A stretch of DNA of 64,000 bases from the NCBI RefSeq assembly GCF_036013955.1, contig NZ_CP107903.1, positions 6,882,001 through 6,946,000 on the forward strand, given 5' to 3'. The notes under the pieces are model-generated. The model was not told where the DNA came from. It made no database searches and worked only from the letters and a program-made list of their open reading frames with translations. Positions 36,895 to 44,722 of this stretch are shown one piece after another (within the stretch, counting starts at the first letter, position 1; each line of letters starts with the position of its first letter). Made by a program: the position numbers and the translations under genes. The stretch is from Streptomyces sp. NBC_00459 (GTDB lineage Bacteria; Actinomycetota; Actinomycetes; Streptomycetales; Streptomycetaceae).

Positions 36895-38166
36895 TTGAAC
36901 GCGCGACCGATATCGGGGGCTTCGGCGGCGGCACGGCGGGGCGGGGTACGGGCAGGCGGGACACGGGGGAGCAGAGGGCCACTGGCGCTGCTCGCCGGTG
37001 TTCTGCTCGTCGCCGTCACCGCGTGCGGTGGGGGCGGGGGCTCGGACTCCGGGTCCGACGACGCCAAGCCGAAGGGCAAGGACTCCACCACCGCACAGAC
37101 CCAGCAGTCGCAGGCGGTCGTCACCATCGCGCCCAAGGACGGCGCGAAGTCCGTGAACACCAGTGGCGCGCTCACCGTCAGCGCCGCCAAGGGCAAACTG
37201 ACCGAGGTCAAGGTCGAGGACTCCAAGGGCAAGGCGGTCGAGGGCACGCTGACCGCCGGCGACACCAAGTGGGCGCCCGCGACGCATCTCGCGGCGTCGA
37301 CCACGTACAAGGTGCACGTGGTGGCGAAGGACACCGAGGGGCGTACGGCGGCGGAGGAGTCCTCCTTCACCACCCTCACCCCGAAGAACACGTTCGTCGG
37401 TACGTTCACGCCCGAGGACGGTTCGAAGGTCGGCGTGGGCATGCCGTTCTCGGTCCGTTTCACCCGGGGCATCACGCACCCCGAGGACGTCGAGAAGGCC
37501 ATCACGGTCAAGACCGAGCCGGCCGTCGACGTCGAGGGTCACTGGTTCGGCAACGACCGCCTCGACTTCCGCCCGGAGAAGTACTGGGCGTCGGGTACGA
37601 AGGTCACGGTCACCCTCGCTCTCGACGGCGTCGAGGGACGGCCCGGCGTCTACGGCAAGCAGGCCAAGCAGGTCTCCTTCACCATCGGCCGCAGCCAGGT
37701 CTCCACGGTCGACGTCAAGACCAAGAAGATGGTCGTCCGACGGGACGGCAAGGTCATCAAGACCATCCCCGTCACCACCGGCGCGCCGGGCTACGAGACC
37801 TGGAACGGCCAGATGGTCATCACCGAGCGCCTCGAAGTGACCCGGATGAACGGCGAGACGGTCGGCTACGGCGGCGAGTACGACATCAAGGACGTCCCGC
37901 ACGCCCAGCGTCTGACCACCTCCGGCACCTTCATCCACGGCAACTACTGGGGCGGCGACGCCTTCGGCAACTACAACGCCAGCCACGGCTGCATCGGCCT
38001 GCGGGACGTGCGCGGCGGCTACGACAGCGGAGTGGCCGCGGCCTGGTTCTTCAACCGGTCGATGATCGGCGACGTGGTGATCGTGAAGAACTCCAACGAC
38101 CGGATCGTCGATGCGGACAACGGGCTCAACGCCTGGAACATGTCCTGGGAGAAGTGGAAGGCGTAG
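36895..38166 (+). CDS. Lipoprotein L,D-transpeptidase (second of a tandem pair)
   Basis: 423 aa from a TTG at 36895 with the strong purine-rich site GGGGAGGGGAGAGGGAG. Signal with RRGGVRAGGTRGSRG, the core LALLAGVLLVAV and lipobox VTAC, then a Gly/Ser/Lys-rich tether (GGGGGSDSGSDDAKPK). Two Ig-like domains and a YkuD domain with HGNYWGGDAFGNYNASHGCIGLRD split by the catalytic His and Cys. Same architecture as the preceding gene, pointing to duplication. The TTG start suggests lower translation or tight leader control. Cell-wall 3-3 cross-linking. Confidence 0.9.
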   Translation: MNARPISGASAAARRGGVRAGGTRGSRGPLALLAGVLLVAVTACGGGGGSDSGSDDAKPKGKDSTTAQTQQSQAVVTIAPKDGAKSVNTSGALTVSAAKGKLTEVKVEDSKGKAVEGTLTAGDTKWAPATHLAASTTYKVHVVAKDTEGRTAAEESSFTTLTPKNTFVGTFTPEDGSKVGVGMPFSVRFTRGITHPEDVEKAITVKTEPAVDVEGHWFGNDRLDFRPEKYWASGTKVTVTLALDGVEGRPGVYGKQAKQVSFTIGRSQVSTVDVKTKKMVVRRDGKVIKTIPVTTGAPGYETWNGQMVITERLEVTRMNGETVGYGGEYDIKDVPHAQRLTTSGTFIHGNYWGGDAFGNYNASHGCIGLRDVRGGYDSGVAAAWFFNRSMIGDVVIVKNSNDRIVDADNGLNAWNMSWEKWKA

Positions 38167-38194
38167 CCCTTCCTCTCCTTCGCCACGACGTTCG

Positions 38195-38228
38195 ACGGGC
38201 CCGGTGCGACCGACAGCACCGGGCCCGT
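38195..38228 (+). terminator. Terminator hairpin after the second L,D-transpeptidase
   Basis: Perfect 13-base arms ACGGGCCCGGTGC (38195-38207) and GCACCGGGCCCGT (38216-38228), 8-base loop, 29 bases past the stop. The next gene is therefore a separate unit. Confidence 0.8.
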
Positions 38229-38298
38229 TGTCGTCGGCCCCCGTGCTGTGACCGACGGCACCGGTCCTGTTCCCGTTAGCCCCCGTTAACCTGCGTAC

Positions 38299-39066
38299 AT
38301 GACTGTGCATCTCGAAGTCGCCGAAGGCGTCGGCACGATCCGGCTGGACCGGCCGCCCATGAACGCGTTGGACGTCGCCACCCAGGACCGCCTCAAGGAA
38401 CTCGCGGAGGAGGCCACCCGCCGAGCGGACGTACGGGCGGTCGTCGTGTACGGCGGGGAGAAGGTGTTCGCGGCCGGCGCGGACATCAAGGAGATGCAGG
38501 CCATGGACCACGCGGCGATGGTCGCCCGGGCCAGGGACCTGCAGGACTCCTTCAGTGCCGTCGCCCGTATCCCCAAGCCCGTCGTCGCCGCGGTGACCGG
38601 CTACGCGCTCGGCGGCGGCTGCGAGTTGGCGCTCTGTGCGGACTACCGCATCGCCGGAGACAATGCGAAACTCGGTCAGCCGGAGATCCTGCTGGGAGTG
38701 ATCCCCGGTGCGGGCGGTACGCAGCGACTCTCCCGGCTGATCGGCCCGTCCAGGGCCAAGGACCTGATCTTCACCGGACGAATGGTCAAGGCCGACGAAG
38801 CGCTGTCACTCGGCCTGGTGGACCGCGTGGTACCGGCCGCGGACGTGTACACCGAGGCGCACGCGTGGGCGGCGAAGCTCGCGCAGGGACCGGCGATCGC
38901 ACTGCGCGCGGCGAAGGAGTCGATCGACGCGGGTCTGGAGACGGACCTGGAGACCGGGCTGGCGATCGAGCGGAACTGGTTCGCGGGCCTGTTCGCGACG
39001 GAGGACCGGGAGATCGGGATGCGGAGCTTCGTGAAGGAGGGTCCCGGCAAGGCGAAGTTCCTCTGA
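38299..39066 (+). CDS. Enoyl-CoA hydratase/isomerase family protein
   Basis: 255 aa, ATG at 38299. Crotonase fold: VFAAGADIKEMQAM (oxyanion-hole region), GYALGGGCELALCADYRIA with the first catalytic Glu, and LGQPEILLGVIPGAGGTQRLSRLIG with the second. Having both Glu residues points to a true hydratase of 2-enoyl-CoA in fatty acid oxidation. Ends AKFL, like bacterial EchA-type enzymes. Stands alone after a terminator, so it gives no pathway context. Confidence 0.92.
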   Translation: MTVHLEVAEGVGTIRLDRPPMNALDVATQDRLKELAEEATRRADVRAVVVYGGEKVFAAGADIKEMQAMDHAAMVARARDLQDSFSAVARIPKPVVAAVTGYALGGGCELALCADYRIAGDNAKLGQPEILLGVIPGAGGTQRLSRLIGPSRAKDLIFTGRMVKADEALSLGLVDRVVPAADVYTEAHAWAAKLAQGPAIALRAAKESIDAGLETDLETGLAIERNWFAGLFATEDREIGMRSFVKEGPGKAKFL

Positions 39067-39284
39067 CTCGCGCCGAGTTCCACCGGAATTCGTGGAGTTC
39101 CGTCGATTTCCGTCGAACAAAGTACTTGCAGTTGACGCGATGTCTTATCCGGGTCCCTCGATCGGGCGGTTTATGGGAGCCTTAAGCCAACCTTAAGTCT
39201 GTCTTGTCGAGGGGGCCTGTCGCTTGCCCGAAAGTGAGCTTCCGTCGCAGGTCGGAGGGTCTTTGGGGGCCGATGGAATGCCAT

Positions 39285-39324
39285 CGGCATATGCCGAACA
39301 GTCTATTCGGAATGACGCGTTCCG
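39285..39324. promoter_or_regulatory. Paired inverted repeats upstream of the GHKL ATPase gene
   Basis: The palindrome CGGCATATGCCG (39285-39296) and the inverted repeat CGGAA-TGACGCG-TTCCG (39308-39324) lie in the 316-base gap 39067-39382. This gap is AT-richer than its surroundings and also has two CCTTAAG copies near 39181-39198. Candidate operator region; no regulator identified. Confidence 0.4.
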
Positions 39325-39382
39325 GGGGGCGTATTCCTGCGGAACGGCACCCGGGGACGGCTCGGGCGGCCATGATGGGGGC

Positions 39383-39886
39383 ATGGCGGGGCTGGAAGGC
39401 ATGGAACAGCCGCGGGGACACGGCCGTGCGACCGCGGCGCGGTGGTCGCCTGCGGTGGAGGACGAACGAGCGCTCAAGGCGCTCGAGTTGTTCGGAAACC
39501 CGACGGAGGCCGAGGTTCCGCTGCCGTCCCGCCCCGAGTCCGCCGCGACCGCGCGCCGCCTCGCCCAGGTCGTCGTGCTCCGCCAGTGGGGGCTGAGCCC
39601 CAAGATGACGGAGGACGCGGTACTGCTCGTCTCCGAACTGGTCGGCAACGCGGTGCGTCACACCGGCGCGAGAGTGTTCGGCCTGCGGATGCGCCGACGC
39701 CGCGGATGGATCCGGGTGGAGGTCCGGGACCCCTCGCGAGGGCTGCCGTGTCTGATGCCGGTCCAGGAGATGGACATCAGCGGGCGGGGGCTGATGCTCG
39801 TCGACAAGCTCTCCGACCGGTGGGGCGTCGACCTGTTGCCGCGCGGGAAGACGACGTGGTTCGAGATGCGGGTCGCCGACCGGTAG
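39383..39886 (+). CDS. ATP-binding GHKL (RsbW-like) regulatory protein
   Basis: 167 aa from the ATG at 39383 (MAGLEGMEQPRGHG); an ATG at 39401 and in-frame starts back to 39224 are possible. HATPase features: VLLVSELVGNAVRHTGA (N box), VRDPSRGLP (G1), SGRGLMLVDKLSDRWGV (G2). No receiver, phospho-acceptor or DNA-binding domain. Streptomycetes hold many such stand-alone proteins, generally taken as anti-sigma or switch kinases; no sigma factor or anti-anti-sigma gene is adjacent, so the target is unknown. Confidence 0.87.
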   Translation: MAGLEGMEQPRGHGRATAARWSPAVEDERALKALELFGNPTEAEVPLPSRPESAATARRLAQVVVLRQWGLSPKMTEDAVLLVSELVGNAVRHTGARVFGLRMRRRRGWIRVEVRDPSRGLPCLMPVQEMDISGRGLMLVDKLSDRWGVDLLPRGKTTWFEMRVADR

Positions 39887-40049
39887 GGCGCGCGAGCAGA
39901 CGCGGGACGAGTGCCGCGACCGTGCGGCGGCGGCTCATGAGCTGCTGCGGGTCGCCTCGGTGCGGGACTCCGTCGACCGCGAGGGCCTGACCGTATGGGC
40001 GGGCCGCCGATCGGGCTAATCGCCTGCTTTCCGGACCAACTCCCCTTAA

Positions 40050-40841
40050 ATGGTGCGGGTGACCACGACCGACCGTCGGGCGGTGCTGCGCGCGGGCGCC
40101 GGAATCGCTGCCTCGGGGGTGCTGACCACCGGGTGCGCGACCGGTACCGCCCCCGGCGGCGCCGCCGCTCACCCCGCCGATCCCTCCTCCCGCGCACCGG
40201 CCTCCCGTACCCCCGCCCCCGCTCCCGAACTCCTTCTCCGCCACCCCGCCCAGATCCCCCACGGCCCCCGCGACCGCCCCATGGTCGCCCTCACCTTCCA
40301 CGGCGACGGCGACCCCGCCACCGCGAACGCGCTGCTCTCCGCTGCCGAGAAACACGGCTCCCGTGTCACCGTGTTCGCCGTCGGGACCTGGCTCGACGCC
40401 CATCCCGGCCTCGCCCGCCGCATCCTCGACGGCGGTCATGAACTCGGCAACCACACCCTGCGCCACCTCGACATCAACGCCATGCCGGAGGCGGACGCCG
40501 ACGCCGAGATCCGGGGGTGCGCCGAGCGGCTGAAGGCGCTCACCGGGTCCATCGGCACCTGGTTCAGGCCCTCGCGGGCCGCCCGCGCCTCCCCGCTCGT
40601 CGAACGGCTCGCCCGGCGGGCCGGCTACCCGCACGTCCTGTCGTACGACGTCGACTCCCTCGACTTCACCTCGCCGGGCGGCCCCGCCGTCGTACGCAAC
40701 GTCATGGCCGACCTCCGCGCCGGATCGATCGTGAGCCTGCACTTCGGTTACGCGGACACGGTCGCCGCGCTCCCCGGCCTCCTTCACGAACTCGACCGCC
40801 GCGGCCTGCGCGCGGTGACCACCACGGAGTTGCTGACCTGA
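40050..40841 (+). CDS. Polysaccharide deacetylase-like lipoprotein
   Basis: 263 aa, ATG at 40050 (GTGs at 40053 and 40059 are alternatives). Signal with DRRAVLRAG and lipobox LTTGC. NodB fold: motif 1 reads VALTFHGDGDP instead of the usual TFDDGP, so the first Asp (catalytic base) is missing although an Asp for metal remains. Motif 2 GNHTLRHLD gives the two metal His. Then FRPSRAAR, YDVDSLDF and VSLHFGYAD. Surface-anchored; acts on a glycan if active. Its stop overlaps the next ATG (TGATG), so the two lipoproteins are coupled. The 163-base gap before it shows nothing clear. Confidence 0.85.
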   Translation: MVRVTTTDRRAVLRAGAGIAASGVLTTGCATGTAPGGAAAHPADPSSRAPASRTPAPAPELLLRHPAQIPHGPRDRPMVALTFHGDGDPATANALLSAAEKHGSRVTVFAVGTWLDAHPGLARRILDGGHELGNHTLRHLDINAMPEADADAEIRGCAERLKALTGSIGTWFRPSRAARASPLVERLARRAGYPHVLSYDVDSLDFTSPGGPAVVRNVMADLRAGSIVSLHFGYADTVAALPGLLHELDRRGLRAVTTTELLT

Positions 40842-42043
40842 TGCCCCCCACCCCCACCGCCGCCGTCATCGCCCGCGCCCTCGTCACGGGGGCCGCTCTC
40901 ACCGTCCTCGCCGGACTCGCCGGCTGCGGCACCGAGGCCCGCGACCAGCCGGACCGGACCCTGGCCACGGTCAAGCCCGCCCGGCCCGCCGTCCCCGCCG
41001 AGCCCGTGGTCCGGGGACTGCCCGGGATGCCGCCCGTCCTCCACCCGCGTGATGTGTACGCCGCCGACCGACCGGGCAGGCTCTCGCCGGTCGTCCGGGA
41101 CTTCCCGTCCCGGGTCTACGTGCCCAACACCGAGTCCGACACCGTCTCCGTCATCGACCCCAAGACGTACGAGATCGTCGAGACGATCCACGTCGGGCGC
41201 CAGCCCCAACACGTCGTGCCCTCCTGGGACCTGAAGACCCTCTGGGTCAACAACAACCGCGGTCACACCCTCACGCCCATCGACCCGAGGACCGGGAGGG
41301 CGGGCGAACCGGTCGACGTCCACGACCCGTACAACCTCTACTTCACGCCCAACGGCAGATACGCCGTCGTCATGGCCTCCCTCGACCGCGAGCTCGTCTT
41401 CCGCGACCCGCACACCATGAAGATCGCCAAGACCGTGCCCGTCAGCTGCTACGGCGTCAACCACGCCGACTTCTCCCTCGACGGCCGGTACTTCATCGTG
41501 TCCTGCGAGTTCAGCGGCGAGCTGCTGAAGGTCGACACGGAGAAGATGGAGGTCGTGGCGCAGCAGAAACTGCCGTACGAGGGCGCGATGCCGCAGGACG
41601 TCAAGATCTCGCCGGACGGGAAGCGGTTCTACGTCGCCGACATGATGGCCGACGGCATGTGGGTCCTGGACGGCGACAAGTTCACCCGGCCCACCCTTCT
41701 GCCCACCGGCAAGGGCACCCACGGGCTGTACGTCAGCCGCGACTCCCGCGAGATGTACGTCTCCAACCGGGGTGAGGGCACCGTCTCCGTCTTCGACTTC
41801 GAGAAGGGCGAGGTCACGAAGAAGTGGCGGCTGCCCGACGGCGGCAGCCCCGACATGGGAGGCGTCTCCGCCGACGGCAAGGTCCTCTGGCTGTCCGGGC
41901 GTTACGACGACGAGGTGTACGCCATCGACACCCGGACCGGGAAGCAGCTCGCCCGAATCCAGGTGGGCAGCGGCCCGCACGGTCTCGCCGTCTACCCGCA
42001 GCCGGGCCGCTATTCACTCGGCCACACGGGCATCTTCCGCTGA
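40841..42043 (+). CDS. Beta-propeller (YVTN-repeat) lipoprotein
   Basis: 400 aa from the ATG at 40841. Signal peptide with lipobox LAGC (VLAGLAGCGTEARD). The remainder is a propeller of about 40-residue repeats: SRVYVPNTESDTVSVIDPKT, LWVNNNRGHTLTPIDPRTG, MYVSNRGEGTVSVFDFEKG and DDEVYAIDTRTGKQLARI. No catalytic residues can be named; such propellers serve in protein contacts or as secreted lactonase-like folds. Coupled to the deacetylase-like lipoprotein, with which it may form a surface complex. Confidence 0.87.
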   Translation: MPPTPTAAVIARALVTGAALTVLAGLAGCGTEARDQPDRTLATVKPARPAVPAEPVVRGLPGMPPVLHPRDVYAADRPGRLSPVVRDFPSRVYVPNTESDTVSVIDPKTYEIVETIHVGRQPQHVVPSWDLKTLWVNNNRGHTLTPIDPRTGRAGEPVDVHDPYNLYFTPNGRYAVVMASLDRELVFRDPHTMKIAKTVPVSCYGVNHADFSLDGRYFIVSCEFSGELLKVDTEKMEVVAQQKLPYEGAMPQDVKISPDGKRFYVADMMADGMWVLDGDKFTRPTLLPTGKGTHGLYVSRDSREMYVSNRGEGTVSVFDFEKGEVTKKWRLPDGGSPDMGGVSADGKVLWLSGRYDDEVYAIDTRTGKQLARIQVGSGPHGLAVYPQPGRYSLGHTGIFR

Positions 42044-42122
42044 TCCGGGACGAGTTGTGTGACACGCCGCCGATCGAGTGACGATCCCCGGTCCGTCGCC
42101 GCAGACCCGACATGGTGCCCCC

Positions 42123-42725
42123 ATGATCACAACTCGCCTGCGGCGGCGGACCGCTGCCGTCGCCTTCTCCCTGGCCGCCGTCTTCGCGACCTCGGCCGCC
42201 ACGGTCCCTGCTGCCGCCCCGAAGGCCGTGACGAAAGCCCCCGCCTGCCCCCAGTTCGACGACCCGATCAAGGCCGCCGTCGACCGTCGCGTCGACGTCG
42301 ACCGCATCACGCCCGAACCGGTCTGGCGCAAGACCTGCGGCACCCTCTACCGCAGCGACGGCCGCGGCCCGGAGATCGTCTTCGCGGAGGGACTCAAGCC
42401 CAAGGACGTCATCAACGGGCAGTACGACATCGAGAAGTACGTCCTGGTCAACCAGCCCTCCCCGTACGTCTCCACGACGTACGACCACGATCTGTACAAG
42501 ACCTGGTGGAAGTCGGGCTACAACTACTACATCGACGCCCCGGGCGGCGTGGACGTGAACAGGACCATCGGCGACACCCACAAATGGGCCGACCAGGTCG
42601 AGGTCGCCTTCCCCGGCGGTATCGACCGGAAGTACATCATCGGCGTCTGCCCGGTGAACAAGACCACCAAGGTCGAGATCATGAGCGGCTGCGAGAGCAA
42701 CCCCCACTTCGAGGCCTGGCACTGA
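42123..42725 (+). CDS. Secreted scabin/ScARP-like guanine-directed mono-ADP-ribosyltransferase
   Basis: 200 aa from the ATG at 42123; signal peptide (TTRLRRRTAAVAFSLAAVFA). The ART fold has the R-S-E pattern: Arg77 in TLYRSDGR, Ser117-Thr118-Thr119 (YVSTTYD), and Gln158-x-Glu160 in WADQVEVAFPGGI. These positions agree with what I remember for scabin, and the family member ScARP sits at the same place in S. coelicolor. Those enzymes transfer ADP-ribose from NAD to guanine bases. Four Cys suggest disulfides. No immunity gene adjoins it, in line with secretion and an outside target. Confidence 0.88.
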   Translation: MITTRLRRRTAAVAFSLAAVFATSAATVPAAAPKAVTKAPACPQFDDPIKAAVDRRVDVDRITPEPVWRKTCGTLYRSDGRGPEIVFAEGLKPKDVINGQYDIEKYVLVNQPSPYVSTTYDHDLYKTWWKSGYNYYIDAPGGVDVNRTIGDTHKWADQVEVAFPGGIDRKYIIGVCPVNKTTKVEIMSGCESNPHFEAWH

Positions 42726-42738
42726 GAGCGCCCTGCCA

Positions 42739-43395
42739 CTACCTCTCCCGGCGTCCTCGCCGGGCGAGCAGCAACGCCTCCCCGCCCACCGGCACGAACC
42801 CCGCCGCCTGGAACGCCCGCACACTGCGGGCGTTCCCGGGAGCCATCTGCGCCCACACCGGCTCCCCACCGCTCAGCTGCCGCGCGGCAGACGCCAGCGC
42901 CCGCCCCAGCCCCCGGTGCCGTACCGCCTCCGTCACCTCCACCGCGGCCTCCAGCCGGCCCGCGACGCCGCGCCCGAGGATGAGCACCCCGCCGTCGGCC
43001 GCCCACACCCGGACGTCGTCACGGTGCCTGTGGGCCCGGGCGATCCGGTGATGCCCCGGGTCGTCGGTCTCCGTCAGCGTCAGTGGCGGGTCCCCCTGGA
43101 GAGGGGAGGCGACCGCGAGGAGGTCGATCGTCTCGTTCGAACGGCCCGTACGGTCCATGAGGGCGGCCAGGAAACGCGGGTTCATCGGCGCGGAGAGCGC
43201 GTCGCTGTCGACGCCGGCCAGGGTCCGGCGTACCCACTCCGGGTCCTCGTCGGTGAAGACGACCGCGTGCGCGGTGAAGGCGAGGACCCCGGCGTCGCGG
43301 TGGGAGGCCTGGGGCACGATCGTCGTACGGCCGTCGGGAGGCGGGAAGACGCCCCGCGCCACGGAGTCGAGAATGTCCTTCAGCGTTTCCCCCAC
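42739..43395 (-). CDS. GNAT family acetyltransferase
   Basis: 218 aa from the GTG at 43393-43395, preceded by GGGAGGGG. A GTG at 43423-43425 would give ten more residues but lies inside the MerR-type promoter and has no ribosome site. The N-terminal half is a partial GNAT-like region. The C-terminal half has the catalytic motif EAAVEVTEAVRHRGLGRAL and ARSVRAFQAAGFVPVGGEALLLA. Substrate unknown. Divergent from merR, so possibly co-regulated. Converges on the ADP-ribosyltransferase gene with a 13-base gap. Confidence 0.85.
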   Translation of the reverse strand: MGETLKDILDSVARGVFPPPDGRTTIVPQASHRDAGVLAFTAHAVVFTDEDPEWVRRTLAGVDSDALSAPMNPRFLAALMDRTGRSNETIDLLAVASPLQGDPPLTLTETDDPGHHRIARAHRHRDDVRVWAADGGVLILGRGVAGRLEAAVEVTEAVRHRGLGRALASAARQLSGGEPVWAQMAPGNARSVRAFQAAGFVPVGGEALLLARRGRRER

Positions 43396-43413
43396 AGCGC
43401 CCCTCCCGGCCTC

Positions 43414-43445
43414 TTGAGTCTCCACCCACTGGAAGGCCCAGACTC
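43414..43445 (+). promoter_or_regulatory. MerR-type promoter/operator with 19-base spacer
   Basis: TTGAGT (43414-43419), 19 bases, CAGACT (43439-43444), with a perfect inverted repeat GAGTCT (43416-43421) / AGACTC (43440-43445) overlapping both hexamers. A long spacer with a dyad between -35 and -10 is characteristic of MerR-activated promoters. The ATG of the merR-like gene begins 8 bases after the -10, implying a leaderless transcript and autoregulation. Confidence 0.7.
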
Positions 43446-43451
43446 ACGAAC

Positions 43452-44366
43452 ATGATCGACGACGGCACCGGACATCTCACCATCGGCGAACTGGCCCGGG
43501 CCACCGGACTGACCGTACGGACCATCCGCTACTGGTCCGACGAGGGCGCCCTGCCGCCCGTGACCAGGTCGTCCGGCGGCTACCGGCTGTACGACGCCGG
43601 CTCCGTGGCCCGCCTCGAACTGATCCGCACCCTGCGCGAACTGGGCCTCGGCCTGGACCACGTACGCGCGGTGCTGGCCGGGGAGACGACGGTCGCGGAG
43701 GTCGCCGCCGCGCATGTGGCGGCGCTGGACGCGCAGATCCGGACGCTGAAGGTGACCCGTGCGGTGCTGTCGTCCGTGGCGAGACGCGGTTCGACCGCGG
43801 AGGAGATGACGCTGATGAACAAGTTGGCGCGGCTGTCGGCCGCCGAACGCAAGCGGATCATGGAGGAGTTCGTCGAGGAGCTGTTCCACGGGCTCGACTC
43901 CGTCGACCCGGCGATCCGGGACCGGATGCGTTCCATCGCGGTGGACCTGCCGGAGGACCCGACCGCCGAGCAGGTGGACGCCTGGGTGCAACTGGCGGAG
44001 CTGATCCAGGACCCGGAGTTCCGGGCGCAGATGCGGCAGGTGATGGAGTTCAACGCGGCCGACCAGGGCCGCGGTGCCCCCGCCGGGCGATCCACGTGGT
44101 TTCCCATGCGTCTGGTCCAGTTGGCGGCGGAGGCCCGTGAGCGGGGCATCGCCCCCGAGGCGCCGGAGGCGGAGGCGATCCTGCGGGAGGTGCTGGGGGA
44201 CGGCGACCCCGCCGTCGTGCTCGAACGCATCGAGTCGGCTTCCAACGAACGGCTCGCCCGGTACCGGGAGTTGCTGGTCAAGGTGAAGGGCGCGGAGCCC
44301 GCCGCCGCGCACCGCGAGGAGTTCGCGTGGGTGGTCGCGGCGCTGCGTGCGCGCTCGGCCAGCTAA
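43452..44366 (+). CDS. MerR-family transcriptional regulator
   Basis: 304 aa, ATG at 43452, probably leaderless. N-terminal winged helix (LTIGELARATGLTVRTIRYW, GGYRLYDAGSVARLELIRTLRELG) and a dimerisation helix. A large C-terminal domain of about 200 residues with many acidic helices does not look metal-binding: no conserved Cys pair is present. More likely binds an organic ligand or acts as a drug sensor. Controls its own promoter and perhaps the divergent acetyltransferase. Confidence 0.92.
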   Translation: MIDDGTGHLTIGELARATGLTVRTIRYWSDEGALPPVTRSSGGYRLYDAGSVARLELIRTLRELGLGLDHVRAVLAGETTVAEVAAAHVAALDAQIRTLKVTRAVLSSVARRGSTAEEMTLMNKLARLSAAERKRIMEEFVEELFHGLDSVDPAIRDRMRSIAVDLPEDPTAEQVDAWVQLAELIQDPEFRAQMRQVMEFNAADQGRGAPAGRSTWFPMRLVQLAAEARERGIAPEAPEAEAILREVLGDGDPAVVLERIESASNERLARYRELLVKVKGAEPAAAHREEFAWVVAALRARSAS

Positions 44367-44408
44367 TCTGACCTCGTCAGCAGTACGTACATGAAGGGGC
44401 GGGTCCCG

Positions 44409-44621
44409 GTGGCGGACATCGAGGAAGCACGCAAGCAGTTCGAGCGGATCGACACGAACGGTGACGGTTTCATCACGGCCGCCGAGTTCAAGTCCGCCCT
44501 GGCGCAGGAGGGCGACTGGAACGTCACCGAGTCCGTGGCCGAGGTCATCATCGCCTCCCGCGACCTCGACGGTGACAAGCTCCTGTCGTTCGACGAGTTC
44601 TGGACGTACCTGAACAAGTAG
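44409..44621 (+). CDS. Small EF-hand calcium-binding protein
   Basis: 70 aa from the GTG at 44409 (VADIEEARKQFERID), preceded by GGGGCGGG; an in-frame ATG at 44391 adds six residues. Two EF-hand loops: DTNGDGFITAAE, with all ligand positions, and DLDGDKLLSFDE, also complete. No signal peptide, so cytoplasmic calcium buffer or sensor, as for the small Cab proteins of streptomycetes. Ends before a shared terminator. Confidence 0.9.
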   Translation: MADIEEARKQFERIDTNGDGFITAAEFKSALAQEGDWNVTESVAEVIIASRDLDGDKLLSFDEFWTYLNK

Positions 44622-44649
44622 CGCGAAGCGGTACGAAGCAGTACGTGTG

Positions 44650-44679
44650 GGGCGCCCGCCGGATCGTCGGCGGGCGCCC
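44650..44679. terminator. Bidirectional terminator between EF-hand and GH25 genes
   Basis: Perfect 12-base arms GGGCGCCCGCCG (44650-44661) and CGGCGGGCGCCC (44668-44679), 6-base loop, between convergent genes; TCTCACGTTTCCC follows on the plus strand. Confidence 0.8.
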
Positions 44680-44722
44680 TCTCACGTTTCCCTCCGCCTC
44701 GCGGGTACGGCCCTGTCGCCCG

